This document shows positions 1 to 12,128 of a stretch of 64,000 nt of DNA, piece by piece. This DNA is from Anastrepha obliqua (taxonomy: Eukaryota > Arthropoda > Insecta > Diptera > Tephritidae). Location of the stretch: positions 248,001-312,000 of the forward strand of contig NC_072893.1 of assembly GCF_027943255.1 (NCBI RefSeq). The letters are read 5' to 3'. The notes below the pieces were generated by a model. That model was not told the origin of the DNA. It did not search any database and saw only the letters and a program-made list of their open reading frames with translations. Made by a program: the position numbers and the translations under genes. Numbering within the stretch: position 1 is the first letter of the stretch; each line of letters begins with the position of its first letter.

Positions 1-209
1 GATGCATGTACTACAATTTTGTTTTATTTTTCCATTGCCTGCGAGGAGATAAAGACTATCTGGTTTGCCGGTACGCGAAAATGGAACACACAGTTCTCCA
101 AAGATTGACTTTGAGCTTTGTTGATTGTAATTGCGAATGCCAATTGAATTGGGAATTGTAATATTTTAAATTGAAATGAGGTATTTGTCGCGATCATGGG
201 ACAAGACAT
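1..209 (-). pseudogene. Helitron/Helentron PIF1-like helicase, C-terminal remnant
   Basis: The minus strand from 209 down reads FQFKILQFPIQLAFAITINK followed by AQSQSLE. This matches the last helicase motif of Helitron Rep-helicases (consensus like LQFPVRLAFAMTINKAQGQSL), which unwinds DNA during rolling-circle transposition. The residues usual next (FSHGQLYVACSR) are missing. The frame instead passes into VPANQIVFISSQAMEK, a stop, and NKIVVH, which corresponds to the family's final PxNL...KTKNVVY stretch. So about 18 residues were lost and a stop gained. The rest of the protein would lie upstream on the minus strand (above 209) but is not recognisable there. Recognition is by motif and clear; assignment to Helitron rather than a cellular PIF1 helicase rests on the C-terminal sequence and is an inference. 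Confidence 0.65.
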
Positions 210-780
210 ACCATAAAATACATTTTAACGTTTGAATTTCTTAATTGTGAGTCTACCGCTGCATAGTTTTGGTTAATAATACTCCGAAACGTGATAAGTG
301 TCTATCAATTTACATTTTGTTTCCTCACTTGAAATTGAATAATATTATTAAGTTGATATATGTATGTACATCTTTATTCTTCGCGGCAAGGATAGATTTT
401 TCACAGAGTCAACCGTGATTCCTATAAGGATTTTGAGCTGGAACAATTCTTCTTCGCCCGCTGGTGTCGTATTGTAACTATTGTTTAGAGAAAAGCTCTT
501 ATATAAAAACTGCTAATGGGTCTCAATATAATGGGAAAGTTATAATTTTGATTTGTATTAGCTTAACTTACATGTATTTATTATTATTATTAATTAGCAG
601 TTTAATCCAAATAAATAAATTCGTTGTAGATGAACGTATGATATTTTCCCACATTTCCGCTAGAAACTTATAAGCTTATATATGTATTCCATATTGTAAT
701 TTTTTAGTATTCTCTTAACTAACCAAATTTGTAATTATAAGTCCAAAAACCAAACCAAAACTCTCGTTTTTTAGTTTACA
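210..780. other. AT-rich non-coding stretch
   Basis: I see no coding frame, RNA gene or repeat boundary here. The short open frame at 464-673 has hydrophobic, low-complexity composition and no recognisable motif. Confidence 0.4.
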
Positions 781-795
781 AAATGAGTTCCGCGT

Positions 796-1195
796 ATGAA
801 ACACGACTTGAAGCAGAGTTTATATGAAGTCGAAGGCTCCATAAATATATTGGTGCAGTCGTATACCGAAGTTAAAAACGTTGACAACTTCTCCAGACAA
901 AACCTGAAAAAAGTAACTCTCCAAAGCAAGCTGCTCTCATTATCACACATTGAAAAAACTAGTCAACTTTGGATTTTACAAAAAGACAACGATCCCCAGC
1001 GTGTAAACTGAAGGTGTGTAGAGTGAAAACAGCAAATGGGATTGAAATGTAGGATTGACCTTCACCGTCGCCTGATGCCAACCCTAGTGAAAATAGTCAT
1101 TGACATTCACGCCTTGCCCAGAAATAAACACAAAGTATTACTAGAAGATGTGAAGCCATTATACGTAATGGTGGTGGCTATACATTTTATTTCAA
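796..1195 (+). pseudogene. Tc1-like transposase, C-terminal half remnant
   Basis: The frame from 796 contains LYEVEGSIN and then WILQKDNDP, matching the Tc1 pattern (IEGSxN...WILQQDNDPKHT) around the second catalytic aspartate. It stops at 1011. In another frame just downstream (about 1056-1090) PSPSPDANPSEN corresponds to the Tc1 motif QSPDxNPIEN, and near 1145-1185 RRCEAIIRNGGGYTFY corresponds to the usual C-terminus (RCxAVIxxxGGxTxY). The order and spacing of the motifs fit a Tc1-family DD34E transposase; stops and frameshifts make it dead. The N-terminal DNA-binding domains are absent. Call rests on motif order. Confidence 0.6.
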
Positions 1196-1203
1196 TTACC
1201 ATA

Positions 1204-2765
1204 TCTTCTTCTTAATTGGCACGATAACCGCTTACGTGATTTTGGCCGAGTTCAACAAAGCGCGCAAGTGAAGCCAAATCCTTCTCCACCTAATCTTTCA
1301 AACGCAGAGGAGGCCTTCCTCTTCCTCTGCTACCACTAGCTGGTACCGCATCGAATACTTTCAGAGCCGGAGCATTTGTATCCATTCGGACGACATGACC
1401 GCTCATACAGCTCATCGTTCCCTCGCCTGCGATACTCGTATTCGCCGTGGCCAGCATGCAAAGGTCCAAAAATCTTACGCAGAATCTTTCTCTTCATCGG
1501 ATGTTCTCATCGTCCACGCTTCTGCGCCATACGTTAGGACGGGCATGATGAGAGCCTTGTAGAGTGTTAGTTTTGTTCGTCGAGAGAGGACTTTACTGCT
1601 CAGTTGTCTACTTAGTCCTAAATATCACTTCTTGGCAAGAGAGATTCTACATTGGATTTCCAGACTGACATTGTTATTGGTGTTAATGTAGTTTGTATTT
1701 TTTAATTATCGAAATTTTCAATTCGAATTACCTTAAATCATGCGTCATTTTTTTTTATTGATCCAGAAGGGTTTAAAAGGCATAGAAATACTATTACAAC
1801 AGATCTCCGCTAACTATGATAAATAAAAAAGGAAAATGATTTACTTTTACACGTAACCTATTGGGGCCAAAACGTGATCAATGTGGTGCGTCATAATAAG
1901 TGTAATATAATTTAAGTTAACCTCAGCTAGTCGTACTATACGAATGTGTTGGTTACAAAAATGTTGCACCTTAATAATCAATCACGTCAGAGGGAGAATC
2001 TGTAATCATTATTAATACACTTTATATTTGCTATCCATGCCATCAACACAAGAAGCTTTAATTTGAATGAATTTACTTCTGTACAGGTACGGCAAAGGAC
2101 AAAGACCACGCACTTTGTTAACCAATACGTGAACGACGTGAATGATTACGAAAAAGAGAAACATAATTGTAGTTGCTCCTACAAAAGAGGAAAAAAATAC
2201 TACAGTCGTATCGAAATTCGTGCATCCAAACGAGCATAGTAGGCTTATCCCAATGAGCTTTTAAAACAAAACTTAAAAATCTTAAAAAAGTTGCAATAAT
2301 TCAGGGACTATTTAGAAAAACCAATCCAAAACCATTTTGCAAAAGGGACCCCACTAAATACGAAACTATGATTATTTTTTGAACTGTCTACTTTTAAGTA
2401 ATTGACCAGATTTCTAGCTTAATATTTTCTAGAGATGTAACATGTAATCTAAATAGGCATTATCTTGTAAAGTAACCTCGTATATAAAAGAAATATATAA
2501 GATATTCTTACTTTCACCCTCACTTAAATTCCAATCGGCGGGCATGCTTTCATTCGACCATATTTTGCTTAGAAGCAAATGCATGCACCTTACCAGCTCC
2601 TCGCCGTCATGTTTGAATAACTCAGCCGGAAGTCCGTCGGCGCCCGCGGCTTTGTTGCTTTTTAGCCGCGTTATCGCTATTCTCACCTCATTATGGTCGG
2701 GTAGCGGAACGACAATTCCGTCGTCAACGATTGGGCTATAGGGATCTTCCCATTCTCTCTTCACA
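1204..2765 (-). mobile_element. RTE-type LINE, decayed copy with replaced middle
   Basis: Two segments on the minus strand match the RTE copy at 5.1-7.8 kb. Positions 1204-1690 are the reverse complement of its C-terminal part (7180-7740), including the stretch encoding VxDAVPAGGSRGRERPPLRW, and continue to a fuller 3' end finishing in AAG-rich sequence at 1204. Positions 2511-2765 match 6300-6490, the start of the RT domain (KSNKAAGADGLPAELFKHDG). The order is colinear for one minus-strand element. The roughly 820 bp between them (1690-2511) shows no similarity to the 690 bp of RT expected there, so it is either a replaced or inserted segment or has decayed past recognition. This copy keeps 52 bp that the other copy has lost after the LFKH codons. 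Confidence 0.8.
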
Positions 2766-2935
2766 TAAATACTTATACTTCATATATATATTTCAATATT
2801 ATTTCTTTTTCACGCTTTTTTGGAAAAATATTTAGAGGTTTTCGTATGCATGGCTTTATTTTATAGAAATCTAGTTAAAGCCGCTCAAAAGTTCGTTGAA
2901 GTTGTCGATTATCAGCAGTACACCAGGACCGACGT

Positions 2936-3340
2936 ATGCAACTATTCGCCCTAAAGGAAGTTTCATCCGTGAATATTACGTTTGCCTCCTTTCATACTGA
3001 ATTTGCATCACGCAAGTCTTTTTTCAATGTGCTCCGGAATTTGAGATCTTCTGCCCGTAAACGGGTCTCGTCCGGGGAAGTCGTCAGCGTTTTTAACTTC
3101 GGTACACCATTACACCCATTTATTTATGAACGTCTTCCGCTTCCTCATATTTTTTTTGCAGATGTACGTGATATTTTCGGACCTTTATACAGGACCATTT
3201 TTCATACGCGGATCTTATTTCGTAAGCCAATATACGCTTTCTACAATAAATTTCGCATAAAACTAACAAATTACACAACGCATTTCGCGAATATGATACG
3301 CCTATTAGCAGCATTTAAACTTTTTGTATCGGAGCTCTAA
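2936..3340. other. Unidentified open frames on both strands
   Basis: A 134-codon open frame runs on the plus strand from an ATG at 2936, and a 64-codon one on the minus strand at 3120-3314. The minus frame reads YEKWSCIKVRKYHVHLQKKY and EEAEDVHK and can be followed, after a frame change, into charged sequence (KLKTLTTSPDETRLRAEDLK). That charged, heptad-like composition resembles linker regions of some insect transposases, but I cannot name a family. The plus frame is rich in Phe and Ser and may only be the complement. Not a confident gene. Confidence 0.2.
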
Positions 3341-3819
3341 GTTTGATTTTTGCAGAACACGCTTCTATTAGAGAGGCTGTAAATACCACTTAAATCACTC
3401 GATGAACCAGACGCAACAAGATCTTCAGCCTGCATATGATATAAGCATGTCTTCTGTCAAGTGCTTTTTGTCATGTATACGGCTGAAATGTCGAGTTTTT
3501 AGGGATTAAATACAAAAACCATTACTTGTGTATTTACTTTTTGTACAGTGCGTGTTTACTTTTTACATTATCTTCAATTTTATGAATGTTCATAAATTGA
3601 AAAATCGCAAGCTATGTTCGTAAATATATTACATTGCTTAATTTGAATTGTAAAAGTCTTTGAATGATACGTTGCGATGTATAAAATAATATGCTTATTT
3701 TATTTTGATTTCATACGAAAGAATTTTTTAAATATGTAGGTACATATGTATATTTATTTAATTATATCTTCTTTGTATAGCTTGAGTTCTTGAAAAGTTT
3801 AATCAATGAGCACAAATAG

Positions 3820-3952
3820 AGTGAGGGAGGGGTTGGATTGTGTTTGGGATCTAAAATTGGCTGACCAATCCTGTGACAAAAGGCGGCGGTTCGTTGAAAG
3901 AGGTAAATTTGAGACTAAATGCAATGGAATGACCTAACCTAACCAAAATGTG
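3820..3952 (+). mobile_element. Possible LINE 3' end with CCTAA tail
   Basis: A relatively GC-rich patch in AT-rich DNA ends at 3937-3952 in GACCTAACCTAACC. The same CTAACC-type tail terminates the LOA-like LINE at 25207. This suggests the 3' untranslated end of a related, 5'-truncated LINE. No coding similarity is visible, so the call is weak. Confidence 0.3.
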
Positions 3953-4940
3953 TTAAGTTCTGATCATTTAAAAGAATAAGGAGGTAGTGTTCACCCACGC
4001 CTCAAAAAACTTCATCTGAAACATTGTAAGGTTAATACTATGGAAACGTAAGATTTAGAGAGTGCGGTTTTTTTTCTGGAAATAATACCCAGGGCCACGC
4101 TGGGTATAGTATACTGAACCACATGAGCTTGAGGGTTCCTTAAATAAATCTCCTGCACTGGAGAGAAGTCTCAACTGAGCTCCTCCTTTCACTAGAAAGG
4201 GCGACTACGATGTGCCTTTAGCCCTTTCCTTGTCTAGGGTTCAAAAATACAACATATTTTTCGTGAAAACGGTAATAAAAACCAAATAAACCTTTCTTAT
4301 GTAATATATTTATATATTCGATCTTAATTTAGCATATATGCTCTTTCAAAGCAGCAACTCACATATCCAGGATTGTGGGATGTTCAAGTGACCGTCGAAT
4401 AGAACTGTTGCCTGACATTCGAGGATGGTATCTTTCCAATGCTCTTGCAAAGTACCAAAATACTGATGACTATACGGAAAATAGAGGTTTATAAATGTTT
4501 TGAGAGCTGGATTGAACGGTCCAGACCGGACACCTTAAGGGGGAACTGAAATCGTTTAAATTGAAATGGAAGATCAGCACCACAGCCAGTCAAAATGCGC
4601 ACTCTAATAGATGAGTTCTAACCTCCTTGATCAATAGCTTTGTTCCATTCCATACAGGAGCTCCTTCTTTAATTATTAGTTTATGTCTGGAATTCATTCA
4701 GAGAAATATAACACTGCCTGCCCCGTTAGTATCAATTATTGTACCTATCGGATAGAAAGGTTGTGCTTCCATATACCATTTTGAAAGTACTAAGGCACTA
4801 AATGCATCCATCTGCTGATTGGTAGGTGATAAGATTTCTAATTTAAGGGTATACTTTCGCAATCAGATCTTTAATATATTGAATGTAAATACAAATATTT
4901 GTTAGATCGATGTACTCACTCGTCGTTGGAAATTGTACGC
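3953..4940. other. Non-coding stretch, no recognisable feature
   Basis: No open frame with a known motif. Patches such as 4085-4210 are less AT-rich but I do not recognise them. Confidence 0.3.
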
Positions 4941-4951
4941 TACCAATTGCC

Positions 4952-5085
4952 GCTTGGAGTCCGCTTAAAACTTTAAGCCCTTCCATTTGTGGAGAAACAT
5001 CAAGATGCCCGCCACAAATGGAAGGAGGAGCTCGCCCAAACACCAAAAACGATAAGCGCCAATTATATATAGGATATATATGTTT
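4952..5085 (+). repeat. tRNA-derived SINE, 5'-truncated copy
   Basis: Only the 3' portion of the window's SINE family is present: the CCATTTGTGGA...ACATCAAGA block, the CACAAATgGAAGGAGGAGCTCG block, CCAAACACC and the GCGCCAATTATATATA tail. It lies just upstream of the RTE LINE. The tRNA-like head is missing. Confidence 0.75.
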
Positions 5086-5318
5086 TGAGGATTGTTCCAT
5101 ATGTAGAAGTCCACGCAAGTGGGGAAAGTTACTGATCGTCATTCACTTGGGAGTGGCAAGGACGATTCTTCTGCATATGGTTCAAGCAGCTCACAACGTC
5201 CTCTGGATAGCTTCCGAATACTCGTTCGGGAGTGAGCGATCGTGAGAAGGCGAAGCATTCCAGGATAGTTGGTTGTGCGCTGAGTTTGGGACCCGCCACT
5301 TAAAAATCCCCCCCCAAT

Positions 5319-6060
5319 GAAACGAAAAAACGCCTCGGATGAGACCTTTCTATACTGATGACGACCACTGCAAACGAACTAAGGAATACAATTTGAGGGT
5401 ATGGACCTGGAATGTCCGGTCCATTAATGGGAAAGGTGCCTCTTCGCGGCTGGTTGATGTCCTCGTGAGAGTAAAGCCTGCCATCACTGCCATTCAAGAG
5501 ATGCGATGGACGGGACAAGGCAAGAAAAGCGTGGGACCTTGCGACGTCTACTACAGCTGCCATGTAAAGGAGCCAAAATTCGGTGATGGATTTGTTGTGG
5601 GAGAGAGACTTCGTCGCCAAGTACTGTCGTTCACTCCGGTGGACGAGCATCTTGCAATAATCCGCATCAAAGCCCGTTTTTTTAACATCTCGCTAGTTTA
5701 CGCCCACGCCCGACGGAAGAGAAGGACGAGGCGACCAAAGATTCCTTCTATGAGCGCTTGGAACGTTCCTATGACCGCTGCCCCCTCCACCACATAAAAA
5801 TCGTGCTTGGTGACTTCAACGCCAGGGTGGGCAAGGAGGGAATTTTTGGTCCCACAGTCGGAAAATTCAGCCTGCACAACGAAACATCCGGTAGGGGACA
5901 GAGGCTGATCGACTTCGCCGGGGCCCGAAACATGGTAAATGCAGTACCAGATTTCAGCATTAGAAGATTCACCATGCCACCTGGCTGTTTCCTGATCGAA
6001 AAACACGAAACCAGATCGATCATGTGATAGATGGAAGACACGCTCTCCCTCTTGCTCTCA
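5319..6060 (+). pseudogene. RTE endonuclease domain (EEP family), frameshifted
   Basis: This domain nicks target DNA to prime reverse transcription. A likely original start is the ATG at 5319, but that frame stops at once; the readable frame is entered from 5339. WTWNVRSINGKG carries the catalytic Asn and IQEMRWTGQG the catalytic Glu. A frameshift near 5730-5760 moves the reading to a frame with IVLGDFNARVGKE (catalytic Asp and Asn). Another frame then holds DRKTRNQIDHV, the run-up to the last catalytic segment. The expected SDH-type ending is absent because sequence jumps near 6060-6090 into the RT N-terminus, implying a deletion of the linker of a few hundred bases. Non-functional. Confidence 0.85.
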
Positions 6061-6089
6061 GAGAGTATTGCCCAACATACCGGCATGCA

Positions 6090-7774
6090 CGAACAACGTG
6101 AGTGCGAGGAGCTTGGAATGCTGGCCAATAGGAACAACGCCCGAACATTCTACCAGAAAGTTCGGCGGCTTACAGAAGGTTTTAAGACCGGGGCGTTTTC
6201 ATGTAAGAACAAAGACGGAGATCTGGTGACTGACATCCAGAGCAATATTAAATTATGGAGAGAACACTTCTCGAACCTGTTAAACAGTAATAGCTACGTA
6301 TGCCACAGAGAATGTGAAGATCCTGATACCCCAATCCTTGACGACGGAATTGTCGTTCCGCTATCCGACCATGACGAGATGAGAATAGCGATAACGCGGC
6401 TAAAGAGCAACAAAGCCGCGGGCGCCGACGGACTTCCGGCTGAGCTATTCAAACATGAATGAAAGCATGCCTGCCTATTGGAATTTAAGTGTGCTCTGCC
6501 CAATCCATAAGAAGGCCGATCCTCCAATCTGTACCAATTACCGCGGGATTAGTGTTCTAAATATCGCCTATAAGGCTCTAGCGAGCGTATTGTGTGAAAG
6601 GCTGAAGCCCACCGTCAACCAACTGATTGAACCTGATCAGTGTGGCTTTAGACCTGGAAAGTCTACCACTGACCAAATATTCACAATACGCCAAATCTTG
6701 GAAAAGACCCGTGAAAGGAGAATCGACACACACCATCTTTTCGTCGATTTCAAAGCTGCATTCGACCGTACGAAAAGGAGTTTCCTGTATGCCGCGATGT
6801 CTGAATTTGGTATGCCCGCAAAACTAATATGGCTATGCATGATGACGTTGCTCAATACGAGCAGCGCCTTCAGAATTAGGAAGGACCTCTCCGAGCCGTT
6901 TGAAACCAAACGAGGTTTCGGGCAAAGTGACTCGCTGTCATGTGACTTCTTCAACCTGATGTTGGAGAGGATCGTACGAGCAGCAGAACTTAATCGCTCA
7001 GGCACAATTTTATGTAAGAGCGTACAATTGTGGGCGTATGCCAATGATATCGACATCATCGGCCTTAACAGTCGCGCTGTTAGTTTCGCGAATGGGTCTG
7101 GTGGTGAACGAGGACAAAACGAAGTACCTCCTGCCATCAAACATACAGTCGGCGCACTCGCGTATCGGCACCCACGTCACTGTTGACAGTGATAATTTCA
7201 AGTTTGTAAAAGACTTCGTATACTTAAGTACCAGCATTAACACCGATAACAATGTCAGCCTGGAAATCCAACGTAGAATCTATCTTGCCAACAAGTGCTA
7301 CTTTGGACTAAGTAGGCAATTGAGTAGTAAAGTCCTCTCTTGACGAACAAAACTAACACTCTACAAGGCTCTCATCATGCCCGCCTAACGTATGGCGCAG
7401 AAGCTTGGACGATGACAATATCCGATGAAGCGACGCTTGAAGTGTTTGAGAGAAAGATTCTGCGTAAGATTTTTGGACCTTTGCACGTTGGCAACGGCGA
7501 ATATCGTAGGCGATGGAACGATGAGCTGTATGAGCTTTACGACGACATAGACATAGCGCAGCGAATAAAGATCCAGCTGCTACCTTGGCTTGGTCATGTC
7601 GTCCGAATGGATACAAACGCTCCGGCTTTGAAAGTATTCGATGCGGTACCAGCTGGTGGTAGCAGAGGAAGAGAAAGGCCTCCTCTGCGTTGGAAAGATC
7701 AGGTGGAGACGGGCTTGGCTTCACTTGTTGTGTCCAATTGGCACCGGTTAGCACCGGTTAGCAGTATAAATTGA
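6090..7774 (+). pseudogene. RTE reverse transcriptase and C-terminus, inactivated
   Basis: The frame through 6462 has KSNKAAGADGLPAELFKH, the RT entry. Comparison with the copy at 2511-2765 shows a 52-bp deletion at about 6457, which shifts frame and creates a stop. RT resumes from 6455: NYRGISVLN, then LFVDFKAAFD (motif A with its Asp) and the motif C region at 7037-7048, where the expected YADD is YAND: codon 7043-7045 is AAT, changing a catalytic Asp to Asn. Further frameshifts near 7080 and 7340 lead to VFERKILRKIFGPLHVG and ALKVFDAVPAGGSRGRERPP, the conserved RTE C-terminal region. The gene cannot make active enzyme. Confidence 0.87.
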
Positions 7775-7779
7775 AAGCG

Positions 7780-10090
7780 AATTAAAATCTCCCAGAGTTC
7801 TAGGAATCGTTTATGTTTAGTAAAAAAGTAATTCAAAAACACAATTTGATAACTAATATCACGACATCTTGTATAAGATCCACCGCGTCATTGACTATGG
7901 CCTAGTATGATATTTTTATCTATTATGTATATACGTAGGTATAAATATCCATACATGCATACATACATTCATACCCACTGAATGAACTTGCAGCAGTAGC
8001 TACAATAACAGGTATTTTGCAAATTTTTCACATTTTTCAAAATAACAAAATTCAAGGGCAAAGTATTGTGGTAGACAAAAATATTCGCTGTCCTTGAGGT
8101 CCGTAAAACATCCTCTATAAAACTTTTGCATGCCTTTTACTTCTCTAACTTTTTCTAAAATACTATAATATATAGTGTTAAAATACTATAATATATAGTG
8201 TTTTGGCTGGGAAGAAAAACAAAAAAAATACTTCAGTCCTTGTGATTTACAAAATAAATATATAATTTGTGAGTATCGGGTTTTTCCAACTCAACAGTCG
8301 AGACAAAAACTCGCTATAGCTTAAGCGTGCTTTCACACACTGATTAAGGCAAAAGTAATTCGATCTTAAACCATTAAGAAAGAGAAAATTTATACGGTTA
8401 ATACTGATAAAGGACGGAATTTGATCAAAGTGGTTGAGCTTTTGTCAGAGACGGCCAGCCACGACGACGACAATGATGATTATGAACCCAATTTGCGGCT
8501 CACACGATTGTACTTGCTGTTAAATACTAAAATCCATCAGAAAATTTGAGCGTTTGCAAGTTGAAATTAATAGACAGCAGTGTTTGCATTATCTCGCTCG
8601 TTAACTTTAAAGCTTCAAGGTGGGGAATTACTATGGGGTGATATTCGTAAAAATTTACTGGATTACTTCTAAATGAAAATGAGTTCGTCACTCCAGTTTA
8701 AGGGTGAAACCCAAAAGGTTTTTTACGAAATTAGGTCTTATAAAGAGAAGCAAATCGATATTAATTTAATTAAATATTGGAGCAGAAATACTCGTTTCCA
8801 TGGCTCCGAAAACTTGATTTTGTTGTTCATTCAGTACCCTCAATGCTAGTTAATTTAAATTTAACGTATTTACCTTATAATCTGTTCGACCACAAAGTCG
8901 AAACTATTTGCTTTTTAAAGCTTAAGAAAAACAAAAATTCATAGCTAAAAACAGTTAAATCCAATAACTGTAAAATGCAGAAGATATTCAGGAAAACTAC
9001 TTGACGGATTTTTATTGCCACCTTGGGAATCAAACCAAAAGTTTTGATAGAATTCTTTGAGACAAAATGATTCCAGTGACTTGAAGTTGGCAAAGCGACT
9101 CTAAAAATTGAACAGACTTCAACTTGAGGGTAAATGGTTACATCATCTTTAGAAGCTCGCGAAGAAAAATGCCAACAAAACAATATTTTTAAATTTAGTA
9201 ACATTTAAGACATCTCATTTTTCATTGTTTTGCATATATTTTGTTAATACATTTTATTGTGGCTTCTTGGTGATGTCAAGTGAAAAATGCTAAAACATTA
9301 TATTTTCTTCTACACAAACCACATAATTTAATACCAATAGCCCTACCAAACCTGGCAACTAAGCGCACATCACCTGCGTGCTTCCAACAAACGATAAACC
9401 GCAAGCGCTCAACTTTAGTGGAAGAAAACTTCGTCCATCAATCGCCAGGGAGGAATAGTTGTAGTCAACACCTAAATTAGTAACCTAATACTTGGCAGCT
9501 AATTGCTATCGCCGGTAAACTGAAAAGTGCTTCGCAAAAGAATTGACAAACCACAAGCACTGCAATTGAAAGCGTAGAGAGGGTGGCTTATGCTAAGAAG
9601 TTAAGAAGCCACTAACTGATATTTTTATTACTTACAAATTTTGTGAATGGTGCATTCAGCGAACAGGAACGACCCGTACCTGCTTGCTTTCACTTATGCA
9701 ACTTGTAGGGGTTCCTCGCGGCTTAAGACTTTTTTTGTACGGATAAAATAATTTTACGTATGTAGTATGTAATGCGCATATATGAGCATTCATATGTACA
9801 TATATGTATATTAGCACAGGAGATCATCCGAAGCTTTAAGTGAAACTTGCAAATTCCTACTTTTCGCCTTGCCTCTGTGGTTTTCTGAGGTAAGGTTATG
9901 TAGGATGAAATTTTAAGCTGTTTAAATTTTTTAAATAGCTAAAAAGCATCCAATGTACGTACAATGTATTGACGTTAAATATCCAACTACGAGTTTACCA
10001 AATCTTTAAAATGGTAAATTTAGGCAACTATGGGGTAACAGAAAGTTGGGAAAGGTGATAAGTTTTTACCATAAAAATTGATTTCGGATT
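7780..10090. other. AT-rich non-coding stretch
   Basis: No recognisable gene. It contains a short exact tandem duplication near 8157-8202 (unit about 22 bp, AAATACTATAATATATAGTG). The open frames at 8875-9204 (-) and 9280-9480 (+) carry no motif I know. Confidence 0.35.
8157..8202. repeat. 22-bp tandem duplication
   Basis: Two adjacent copies of AAATACTATAATATATAGTG plus the following TT. It is simple AT-rich sequence and probably replication slippage. Confidence 0.7.
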
Positions 10091-10099
10091 GGTGATAAT

Positions 10100-10480
10100 T
10101 TTTGGAATCCAACAAACTCATATAAATTACATTACGGAAATTTAGTCTTTGCATACAAAAAGAGGGCATGGTTTTTGTACCAAGTTTTAGCGAGTTTTTT
10201 TTAAGTTATTATTCAGATATACGCATTTACAAAAAGATGGGCGAAGCGCCGCCCGACTTTATATTTTTTTAAATTACCGTTATATGACCGAATTACCCCA
10301 TTTTCAATACCAAACTACCATGAACAAAGACTGACCACCGAGTTTCATTCAAATAAATTTATTAAGTTATCGAGTTATCGTGCGCACGGGCCGATGTCCA
10401 GATATGACTAAATTGATTCATCTCATTATTCTAAGAATTTGATATATAGTACATATCTATCTATCTCGATTCAAAATTAT
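10100..10480 (+). repeat. Degenerate copy of a dispersed dipteran repeat module
   Basis: The run GATGTCCAGATATGACTAAA, then TTGATTCATCTCATTATTCT and a following TATATA/TATC segment resembles a module I recall as very common in fly genomes (GGACATGGCTAAATCGA...CTCATCATCCTGA...TATATAT). The upstream hairpin-like GGGCGAAGCGCCGCCC at 10241-10256 and the phrase CCGAGTTTCATTCAAATAAA also fit it. The recall is from memory of insect sequences and the transposon family is unassigned. Confidence 0.4.
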
Positions 10481-12100
10481 AAATGGATCGAAAGTTCCCT
10501 ACGCAGATCTTTAGCTACACAAGTGTTATCTTAAAGTTGTTTTAAATTATCTAATGAAACGATTGAAAATTGTTCCAATTATGCATTGTCCCGCTTCGAA
10601 AAATCGTATTTCGACAAAAAAATTTATTAAATGTGGTACAGATAGGAGGAGAGGAGCTCGGAAGTCCATAAAACAATTTCAATTTTTCAGGGATACGATT
10701 TTTTGGCTTATATTCTAGAGGGCTAAAAGCATATTTAAGCTATTTATATTATATTATTTTTTGCAAAACCTAGGGTGGGGTTACTCCTTAAGCTATGCCC
10801 ATTAATTGAGGTTGAAGCCTTGCTAGGTTTTAAAACTTTATATGCAATATTCTCGTATAAAAGTGTTGTTCCTGCAACTGTATAACCAATTAATTAAATA
10901 ATTTTATGTTTACATTGTGTTCAAAATCATGAGCATTTCATTTCATTTCATTTATTGCCCAAAATCATTTTAACATAGGAGTTTAAAAAGTTATGATAAA
11001 ATTAGATTGGTTAGCATTATCCTAACATACATTTGTATTTATCTAGTAGTTTGAAACGTATTTTTCTTTTGATATATACAATAGGTTATGATTATTATTT
11101 TGTATGTCTCTGGCATAATTTTTAAAACTTATTTACATTCTCCCAAAAAGGGCTTAAAAAAGAAAATAACGTATATTAAACTTATATAATTTATTTGGCT
11201 ATAAATTGATCAATGTTATAAACTAAATTTTCATCTTTGAAGTTAAAGGTATTGTATCGCCTATGATAATATAATATATTGCTTTACTATTTTTATGTAA
11301 CATATTATTATTTTTTAGTATTTTTAAATATATTGGTGATAAATGTTTTTCTGTTATTTGTTTATCAATTTATTTTCTATGAGTGTCAAGTTACCAACAA
11401 ATCTTACTGACGATTTCATTAAGAAAAAGTCTATGCGTAATATATAAGATTTTTCATATAAACCTTTATTAGAAACTTTTTTCCGAAAAGTACCACTGCT
11501 GTAAGGTTGGCGGTTAAGACCGCAAAATCATGATCAATGATCATCTATTTCAAGTAAATGTTTTAATAGAGTGAGACAAAAAAGATGTTCATTTCGCGAA
11601 TATTAGATTCAAGAACTTGTTTACATAAGTCAAACCGAAGTGGATTGCACCATTTCGTTTTGAATTGCACCTTTAAATTTTTGAATTTGTTTTTTTCTTT
11701 GAGTTGTTTGGGCGCTTAGAAATTCGATACACCTTTTTTGCATTTTTGTGCCAGTTATTTTAAATATTTACTTACTTATTTATATAAAAATAATATTAAT
11801 TCTCGGAAGCATCGCTAGAATTTCTAGATATATTATATTATCATGTATTCAGGTAAAATATTTCAAAAATCATCTAATTTTTTAATAGCGTATTTTTATC
11901 TCAAGCTGAAAATATATAGAACATTTATTTTCCATCTTTTTTAGAAATATGTTTTACACAGTCATTAACTAAAAAAACACCAGTCTAACGGTTAGACTCG
12001 ATAGAAGTGAAACCTTCCGTAAAACAAACTGAGAGAGAATAAGACGAAAGCAGCATTAGGAGCAAGATAATTATAGGTTCATTATAATATTGCTATAAAG
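10481..12100. other. AT-rich non-coding stretch
   Basis: No coding signal. At 10935-10962 there is CATTTCATTTCATTTCATTT followed by ATTGCCC, which on the minus strand would look like a LINE 3' tail (GGGCAATAAATGAAATG...), but no adjacent coding remnant supports it. Confidence 0.3.
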
Positions 12101-12128
12101 TTCATATATTATTTTCTTCATTTTATTA

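Larger units (their letters stand above)
5130..7775 (+). mobile_element. RTE-type LINE, nearly colinear but broken copy
   Basis: A non-LTR retrotransposon with a 5' untranslated region (about 5130-5318), an apurinic-like endonuclease, a reverse transcriptase and a C-terminal region. The whole is about 2.6 kb, against roughly 3.2 kb for intact RTE elements, so internal sequence is missing. A second, minus-strand copy lies at 1204-2765. The 3' end here is truncated near 7771 relative to that copy. GC content is clearly higher than in the flanks, which marks its borders. The clade call (RTE) comes from the endonuclease wording WNVRS...QEMRW...GDFNARVG and the RT phrase NKAAGADGLPAELFK. Confidence 0.88.

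Noticed and set aside
7353..7754. 133-codon minus-strand ORF
   Set aside because: Antisense shadow of the RTE C-terminal region.
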